From the NCBI GenBank assembly GCA_029168955.1, contig JAPDOI010000150.1, positions 930,001-994,000 of the forward strand: a stretch of DNA of 64,000 nucleotides, read 5' to 3'. Below are positions 10,901 to 19,900 of this stretch, one piece after another. Both the position numbers and the translations under genes were made by a program. The notes below the pieces were generated by a model. The model did no database searches. It had not been told where the DNA came from and worked only from the letters and a program-made list of their open reading frames with translations. Each line of letters begins with the position of its first letter. Position 1 is the first letter of the stretch. The stretch is from Aplectana chamaeleonis (Eukaryota > Nematoda > Chromadorea > Rhabditida > Cosmocercidae).

Positions 10901-13900
10901 GTCGACTCGTGATAAAACCGTCTTGGCGCATGCATATAAAATTTATGTTCGACCCATAATGGAATCAGGTACTTCAGTATTCTGTCCATGCAATAAGAAA
11001 GATATTCGACTTCTAGAAAAAGTACAAGATAACTTCACTCGTAAAGTTTTCTTAAAGGCACAGGACACCCAAGAACTTTTTTTCCAGATTTCGTGCTTGT
11101 CTTGGAGAGAGTCACACGGTGATCACAGTGGTATCTCTGAAATCGTCCAGGACGCCCTTTGAACAGAGTTATGGCTCTTCAAAGATGCCTAGATTTTGAG
11201 GGTGAAAATTTGGTGGACGAGTTGTCTCAGGCCTGTATTTCTCTTCATTCGCAATCGTTGGGTAAGGCAGAGCCAGGGTAAGTAGATAGTCCGACAATGA
11301 ACTGAAGAACGACGACTTGTTGGAATTCATCCATCCATCGAGCTACTATCGAGTTCGAAAATCTGTTAGGGGGTCGGGCCTGTGTTGGTGAGTGAAGGGG
11401 GTCGGGCCTGTGGTGGTCGCTTATATCTCGCTTATTTGGAGAAATTGAGATCTCGCATTCGCCACGTGTTATACAGGAAGGGTCTGCTACAAAATTACAT
11501 GAAAATCTCAAAATTCATATCTGAGGGTGTACTGTGCCTTTAAGACAAAATGGATTTTCATACACTAGAGTACCTGGTCCTATTATGCGGAATCAAGGAA
11601 TTCGCTGGAGTCTATACGTAAGAAAAATGACGTGTGCATGATTTTTAAAACTGCGAATGGATTGGTGAGAACCGAGAAAAAAACGTTTTTGGCTTCGTGG
11701 CATCTAGAACACGAGGTAAACGAGGTAGAAAATCTCTTATGGTATACCGAAAACTAGTCTTAGGTTGAACAACTTTGCCGGTAGAGCTGGGTCTGCTTCT
11801 CCTCTCTGAAACTAAATTTCCAAACTATTCCCAATTTTTTTCTAACGTTCAAAAGCAAGGCTTCAAATATTCTGCAGTCGTGGTTAAATTTCACTTTGTT
11901 TTCCAGTGTTTATCTTTGCTTTTCCTTGTATATCACGCCTACCTTGTAGAGCATAAAAAAATAAATTAAAAAATGGTAAGGCTGCCAATAGGGAGGAGAT
12001 GAAATCCGGTATGTGTTGACGGCATTTGCTGCGTTCTAACTAGGCTCTCAACGCCATGTCAGTCTAGGCGTACCATCTCTAATGTTCTGTCATCTAACCC
12101 CACGAGTGCGTAAGTCAGTGTACTTTGTAATCTGATGAAGGTTTTTGATCGAGCGCGTGTTGAAGGCAGTGGTCGCGATAAAATGTTTGTCTTCTTTTAC
12201 TCTTTGAACCCTTTTCTGGGTTTAGAGTATTAGGACCTATAGGAAAAAAATCGCGAAAAAACCGCTGTTTTGGGCCAAATTTCAGGCTTTAACTTTCTAG
12301 TCCCCTGATAATGGACTAGCACACTCCACATCACCGGCATCGACTATCTCTAGTATAAAGAACATTACCTGCCTGGCTTAAAGGCAGCATACACGCTCAA
12401 AAATGATATCAATATTATGGATTGAATCGAAGGTCTGAAGCTGTTAATATTCAGAGATAACGAAAAAACCGGAAAAAAATCAACTGAAATGAAGATATAA
12501 CGGTTCGTTCTATATTGGCCCAGAAGCGGACGAGTTGTTCCGCTTTGGCTTTTGCGAGTGTGTATGCTGCCTTTAAGATTGAATTTCAATATATTTACGT
12601 ACTCATCTAGTGAATCATATTGACTGAAGTGCTTGGTTTTATTGTCCAACTGTTTTTATTAGGTAAATTTTCATTTATTTCTTTCTCTAAATCTCGGTGA
12701 TTTTTGACTGCTTGGCATGAGACCGCGATCTTCTGAGGCGCTGTGCACCTGTGCACGACCTGGCATCTTTGAACCCTAGAAACTCTAATTCTAGCCGGTT
12801 TTTCACCGCGCTAACTTCATAATTTTTCAGCTGTTTTCGATCTATGCCGAATTTTGTAGTTTTTTCGATAACGTTTTCCATCGTGACCACTGCCTTCGAA
12901 AGTTCTGGAGTTAACAGCTATAGGAGATGACAGCAAGCTTAACACAATATTCAGGTTCTAAGTCGTAGCGACAGCGAACATATGCATTGAAATGATTTGA
13001 TACTAGGTGTTTTCACCGACTGCGCGCTGTTTCGAACTAAACGGCGGCATTACTGTGAAAGACGAGGGTCGCACAAGAACAAGACTCCAAGCAGTAGCTT
13101 GTTATGAGGTACGCTGAATTGATAGATATTCTGTTTCAATCGACTCTTCTCCGAATTCTCCCTTATTTGAGATTTGTTAATAGCCAGATCTGTAGCCTTT
13201 CTCTCTTCTTGAGAGCCGGACAAAGGGAGGCCTATCGGGCTTATCTTGTCAAAATCTCCTAATAATCGTTATGTCTTGCCATGACTGATCTTCCTCCGCC
13301 CACACTTAACTGAGCGAAATAGGCTATACCTGCTTCTGAGAATAACACATTAACAGTTTTTATAGCGAATCTAGTTTTTAAGTTAGCCCTAGACAAAAAT
13401 TATGGCGTATCTAAGATTAAGCATGCATCACGGTACTCACCCCCCCCCATCAGTATGACACTGAGTCGTCCAGCCTTTCCCCAATCTAAAAATACTAGGC
13501 CAATGCTATCGTCGTTCGCCAGATGCGTCTCTGCACTTCGGTGAAATTCGTCTACCTTTATTCTTTGGAGCGGGTAGGCTTTGAGAGATAACGTCGGCAT
13601 GGATCCGGAAAAGACTTCGCGCTCACTGTTTAAGGCTGGCGCAAACTCGGTGCCATATGCTATAACATAGGTGGGTAAGAAACTATTTTAGGGGGCACTC
13701 AGCATCCAGTTGGAAAATGACTGATACCGCTTTCAAAACTTGAAGTATTTCCATGGAGTCTCCGCGAAAACAATGACTGATAACGCTATCAGGCATATGA
13801 TATCAGCCCGAATTTTCATTTTCATGGATGAATCACTTCATTTTCTCGAGTGCCTCCCCCAAATAGTTTCAAGCCCATAGGTGCACCGAGTTTGCGCCAA

Positions 13901-16900
13901 CTTCCAATGGGGAACGCAAAGTCTCTCCAAGATTCATGCCGATGTTATGGTGTGTGTCAGGGCTGTGCGTTATAGCGTTAACGTGTTAACGCATTAACGG
14001 GTCAACGCGGTTTTTTCTCGAAAATTAACGATGAACGCTTATCGGAAAAATCTTGAAATCACGTAGATTCATAATTCGTTAATTGTCGTAGAATTATGGC
14101 ACCAGGGTGCTGCACGAGGTGCGTATCGGCCAGTTTTGCTCAGACCCCCACTCCAATGCCAATTTCGCTTAGGGGTGCGTTCCAAGAACATTCCCATGGC
14201 AAAACGCGTTCATGGAATCGTAGCCACGGCCACGTGGGAGCAATTTTCAGTTATGATTCGCATCCATGGAAAGCAATTTTGCCCATGGGTAGGTCGTTTT
14301 TCCTCCCACGGCGTCGTGGGAACTTTCTTCGAACGCACCCCTGAACTCTCCCCTCAGGAACGTGAGTAGGTCAAGTTTTGACCGTGTTCTACCCTTCCCC
14401 CTCCACACCTAGAGTGGATGTGTTCAAACAGTGTTTATCTAGCAGGTTTGCTTCTAGTGGCGCAGTTAAATTACTCTTGTCGCATAAAATGGTGAAGCTA
14501 GTGCTATGCGAAAAAAATGCGTATGTTTTCGAGGACGAACAGCGCCCACCGCTTTCATGTAGAGAGAGGCTGAAAGTGCAAAAGTGTAGGTATAGTGCAG
14601 TTCAGCAAAATTCGTACATGTACTTATCAATGATAAGAGGTCGGCAGAAGATCAATATGCACGAATTCCTATACAAACCGATTGAGCGAGAGCGGTTGTG
14701 CTGCCATGAGTTTCAAGCACATCGATCTTCGACTAACCGCTTTTTATTGGTAATTAGATGTGCAACTTTGGGTGGACTACGTTATAACTGGTAACAGCCT
14801 GTGCTGTGCGATAGATTGCGGATGTCTGATGGGGGGGGGAGTTCGATCTCGCTTGAAGTTCATAGTTATGCAAAGTACGGATCACAAGAGAAGGATATTT
14901 GAGTCAAGCGGGGTCTATTCACCCTTTGTATACACTTTCACCGTCTAGGATGAAGGCTGAACACTGCTACAGTGTATGGGCTCACACTTTCTCAGGTGAG
15001 GTCCCGTTGGAAGTCGACATTCTTGGAAACTAGGAGTCACGAGATAAGGATATTTGAGTCGAGCGTCGTTGATTTACCCTGAATACGAAATTTCACCGTC
15101 TGAGATCGACGCTGAAGGGCGTTACACTGTACTCGTAAACGTCGAAGAAAAAAACGTGCGCCTTCGAAAAAAGTAGGTTTTTAAAAGGTTATAAGTCAAG
15201 TAGAAAATGATCCGGGGAAAAAATGACCTGGCTTTGAGAAACTACACTTTATACTCTACCGTCTGCAACCTGTTCCAAATCTGAAGAGTGCCTTTTAGAA
15301 CATTTACCTGCTCTGGGTTCTTCTCTAAAATGCACTGTGGGTCCACATCTAACAAAGTAAGTACTGAGAAAACACGAATATTGACGCAGAACCCACACTA
15401 GGAAAATTTTATGCAGGGCACACTCCAGAGGTACCAATAGGGTACAGAGTTTAGTTTCGTGAAGCTAGGATTTTTTCCCAGGTACCTCATTCGAAACTTA
15501 TGTTACTGCAGTTCCAAAACCATAGTTTAGATTCGTGAACTTGTATGTTTTTTGACTTCTTCCTTTATCAATGCAGCCGTCTTCGGCGTTCATTTTAGAC
15601 GCTGAAGCCCAGCATATTATAAATCGGCCACGCTAAACTTAAAATACTACTCCCGTGACTCTTAGTTTTCAAAATTGCCGACTTCCGACGGACCACACCT
15701 GAGAGACGTGTTAGGCTCTAGTTATACACCAGTGTTTCGCCGCCGCTGGCTTCCGCGACATGTCTGGTTTCGGTCAATTTCGAGTTCTGACCAATCGCAG
15801 ACGTCCCGCGAAAACCAGCGGCAGAAACGCCCGTGTATAACTAGGGCCTTAGCCCTCATGTTTCAGCGGAGCTCCGCCTCAATCTTAAACGAGGAAATTT
15901 TTGTACAGGGTAAATTGACCACGCTCACTTCAAATATCAACTTTACTGACTCATAGGAATCTTTCGCAGAAATCATTCAGCATTTAGTAGGCAATTGCTC
16001 TAGACACTTCACATTTAGGATTCATATGTCTTGTCTATCATTTTGAGAACCCCTTCACAGTGACTTAACCCTACGCTTCCTAATTGAACACCGTTACTCA
16101 CAACTCAGTTCAAACAGCATTTCAGTCAAATCGCAATGCATAGTTGAAATCCATGTGAAAAACTGCTCCGGGTGGTTTTCACTCACATACACAATTGTCC
16201 ATTAGGTCTTCCTACGAAGGTCGCACATCTTCATCCCCTCCAGAGCTCAGAACCCCTGTGGGCCCTATCTCGCGCCGAACTCTGAATGGCACTAATTGAT
16301 ATGGGAGATTTGACAATTTATTGATTTTTGACGTGATAATGTTTTTCTTTTTAATGGTTTAACGAAATGCAAAATTACCGTATTAACGCATTGACGGGTT
16401 AACGGTTTTTTTTCCGGAAATTAACAATCAACGCTCAACGAAAAAAATAATTTTCGTTAACGCACACCCCTGGTGGGTGTATCCACGAAAGGGATAGCTG
16501 CGGACCACTCAGCAGGCCGCACGCTTTTTGCGTGCGCAGATCGACCACCACATTTTTCGTAGGCGCATACGACGCAGCGCAGTCTGCTGAGGTGTCCGCA
16601 GCCATTCCTTTTCTGGTTTCCCGAGCTATACTTTGTCTCTATATAGCTATCGCAGTGATCCTAATAATCATGAGTAAGTTTTATCGATTCTGCTTCTGTT
16701 TTTTTCATTTCGAAAACTGCCACAACGACCATATTTCCAAGCATTTTGAAGAACCTCTAAAGCATTCTTCAAAATATTAGCAATTTACCCATGATTCTTC
16801 CCTATGAATATATTGTCGATCACTGGTCGATAGATCGCCGCGTCGAACACCCGTGGCACTCACGCAAAGAAGGAGGTATTGATAGGATCATTACCTCCTC

Positions 16901-19900
16901 GCTTCCGTGCGTGTGTTCGACGCGGCGATCTCTCGACCAGTGATCGATTATACTCATAATATTTTTTTATTCAAAACTTTTTTGAGATTCTGGTCAGAAT
17001 GGTTATGCAGCGCTAGCTAAAACCTAGCTTGCTTAGATGAGTCCGGGCGGAGCAAGCAGCAAAGCAGTCGGTCATGGCAAAATACAGCAGCGACAAGGAA
17101 ATTTTGATATGATAACCTCGATAAGCCCTACTTTGACCGGCTCAACATGAATTAGATAGGCCATATATGCAGCTGAGTTGTTTCGATAGGAAAAAGCAAA
17201 CATTTTTCAGACTAAATGCAGAGACAAACAGGTATACGTCAGGACTCAGAATTCGAAGTTCTACGCATGCGGTCATGTAGGACAGATTATCACTATTGAG
17301 GTGAGAACTTTCCTTGCTCAGGCTCCGGGCATTGCTGGCCGATCGGTTGTAGCCAGCCCGGTGGATAAGCGTGAAAGATATGAATGAGGAGGGGTGAAGC
17401 CCCATTCATTGCTGGTCGCTTCTACTAGTCGCGGCACTGCCAACAGTTACAAAACCCGTCGCGTCAGCAGATCTTGCACTGAGTCTCGACGGGGTGGAAC
17501 AGTTTGCAGTTTTAGTCGGGATTGCCAAGCGACTGGGGTATTTCATGGTTGGTCGAAACGACCTGCTTGATCTTCGCGTTCGACGTCGCTCGACTACACC
17601 CGCCGCTTCCACGATGGAAGCGATGCGTCTAGTGGATGCGACTAGGCCGCAATCTTTCGTCAAGAAGTAGGGTATTCGGCGCCAAACTGCAGAATCCACA
17701 CTTAATCTAGCGGTGTTGTTCGCGAATTTCCGTCATGTGTCACGCGGAATCGTGTCCCCACGAGCGATCCCAAGTCGCTCTACGGTTTCAAATCGCTTGA
17801 ACACCCGGCCTGGCCGACACTGCTGATATGCACACGAGAAAAGACGAGAAGTGAATGATACCCGTGACTTCATTTCACGTATTTAATACAGGTTGACCGC
17901 TCGGCCACAGACAACCACAACGGGTGTTTTTCCCTCAACCTCCCAATTGCAAATTTTTCATACTTATCGACCGGGCAGCCGCAATCAGTCAAGGCCGTTT
18001 TCCGATCAACACTGGTCCGAATCCAAAAAGTATTACTGAGGATTAGCTTCCCTCTCGACCTTATTGAATAAACATTGTAGAGAGAGCGTGTTTATGACAA
18101 TTGTGAGCACAGTCTTCAAAAGCGACGTTGTGAGGACTCTTTAGGTAATGGGAGGTTCGGATGATTTTTGTCGCAGTTCTAGTGAGAGGGCTTGCAAAAA
18201 TTCATATACAATGTCTTATACGTAGATTGAAATGGGGACACCTCAATTCTGAAGTCAGTGTTCATGATAATCATCGAAAGCGAGATAATTCGCGTGCAAA
18301 GGAAGGATCATTACATGCCGTGACCATTCCAAATGGAATATGCGTTTCTAGGGTGATTTTTCAACGTACACATCGAATTTTCACGTGTCAGCTGCGAACG
18401 GTTTCTCTGAACGGAGTTATATGCGTTTTTGATGCTTCGCTCGTAGACGCATCACAACGTGTAATCCATGAGTCTTCGTCACCTCCTGAGATACACCGGT
18501 GAAATTTCTACACCAGGAATCATCCCATAGTGTGTTGTAGTGCCGAAATGTGTTGCTATGATGAACGAGGCGGCGCGTCGGCATATACGAAGTCAGAGCC
18601 ATTCACCGTGAACGGTTGGCGCAGTGACAGTGGGTGCCGCAGCCAAAAATGAGGTCACGTGTTCGGATACATACGGCACACGTAGTTTTCGCACTCTTGC
18701 AAAATACCCGTTTTCATCTCGTTAAGTGTGGAGGATTAGAAATTTAATTGTGCGAGAGCTTTTTTGTAAGAATATAAAACGTTATAGTCGTGATTGTCTG
18801 ATCACCGCGGCTGGTGTTTTACTGTGAAAATAATGGGATTTGCACCAAATTTCTAGCTACGAGCACATTTGAGAATTGTGCACAAAATGTTCTGAACAAA
18901 GGACCGTCACACAGTGAGAGCAACGAATGAAAAGGACTTTGGAACAATTATTGAAATCACACAGAACCTCTAATTAAAGAAGGAAGCAGTACCAAACCAG
19001 ACTTTACTGGATGTGCTAATACAAGCTGTGGGCAGAACATTACAAGATAAGCAGTCACGTTGGAGTGAGAGCGGGCGGACTAAAATCAATATTGATTGGG
19101 AGATCACGGACTCGAAAAATGGACTGATCTCACGAAAAAGTCTTAAACACATAGTTTCTCATAAGAGCTCTTTTTCTGGAGCCAAAATACCATATTCCTA
19201 TCGTAACCGACAAAAGTCAACTTGGGTGTCAAAGAAGAACCTCATATCCGTGTTTATCGCCCCAAGTAACCCCCCTAGACGTTTTGGCGAGAAAAAAAAA
19301 CCACCGTCGCATTTGGTGAGTCTATCCCACTTTTGGGAGTCCGAAGGTCTAAATTTTTTTACTAAGAGTTTGCCCAGCGGCGTTATTTGTGGGTGCTGAA
19401 CACGAATATGAGATCCATTTTCGGTTTAATAGAAAATTTTTTTAGGTTACGGAAGGTGTAGTTCCATTTTGCTATAAAAATCTATATGTAAGAGCTCATA
19501 GCTCTCTGCAAAAAAACGTGTCGCAGCTGCATCGTAAAAATTCGAATTCTAAAACTGATTTCAGAAACGCTAGTTTCACCTGGAATGGCCACGGCATGTG
19601 ATGATCTTTACCTTGTTAGACGCATACAAGATCACCGGGTAGAACTGAAATGCCGATGGAAATGGAGTGCGCGCATCAGAAGTACTTGCAATGCTGCAAT
19701 CTCACTACGCCCCATCGCTCTCGGTGGAGCTGTTCCTTAGTAGAATAAAATCTTCCGTGAACCCGTCTTTTGGATTTCTCAACCTTCGAGAATCCGTTCA
19801 TCCCACCTCTCAATGGATCCAAACCCGAGTTGCATGCACCGGAGAGTTCTTCCGGTGCATGCAACTCGGGTACGAAAATCGCCGCGAATATTAGCTCCAG

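Larger units (their letters stand above)
9823..11975 (+). mobile_element. Dead LINE, RT 3' half, broken by two MITEs
   Basis: Translated fragments DLLDFKRAFHRVDHHKLM, LVSSGAPQQGVLSPTLFAIN and GVVCKQFAGDVKIYSKI are the RT palm of a CR1/jockey-type LINE. The catalytic (F/Y)ADD reads FAGD, so it is inactive. The C-terminal part resumes at 10726 (LDGQSLTTVLNVKDLGFQYD, AYKIYVRPIMESGT, NFTRKVFLKAQ) after a MITE at 10234-10725. It is cut again at about 11096 by a family 6 repeat and resumes at about 11540. The A-rich end lies near 11955-11975. Confidence 0.85.
13958..16472. mobile_element. hAT-like 2.5 kb element, non-coding
   Basis: Ends CAGGGCTGTGCGTT and, inverted, AACGCACACCCCTG, with long subterminal TTAACG-rich mirrored blocks (gttaacgcattaacggg / cattgacgggttaacgg). 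The 8-bp flanks are gtgtgtgt and gtgggtgt, a near-perfect target duplication of hAT length. Frames such as 14378-14794 show no transposase motif. It contains further small elements at 14174-14341 and 15710-15855 and a diverged internal duplication (about 14890-14990 versus 15035-15150). Confidence 0.62.
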
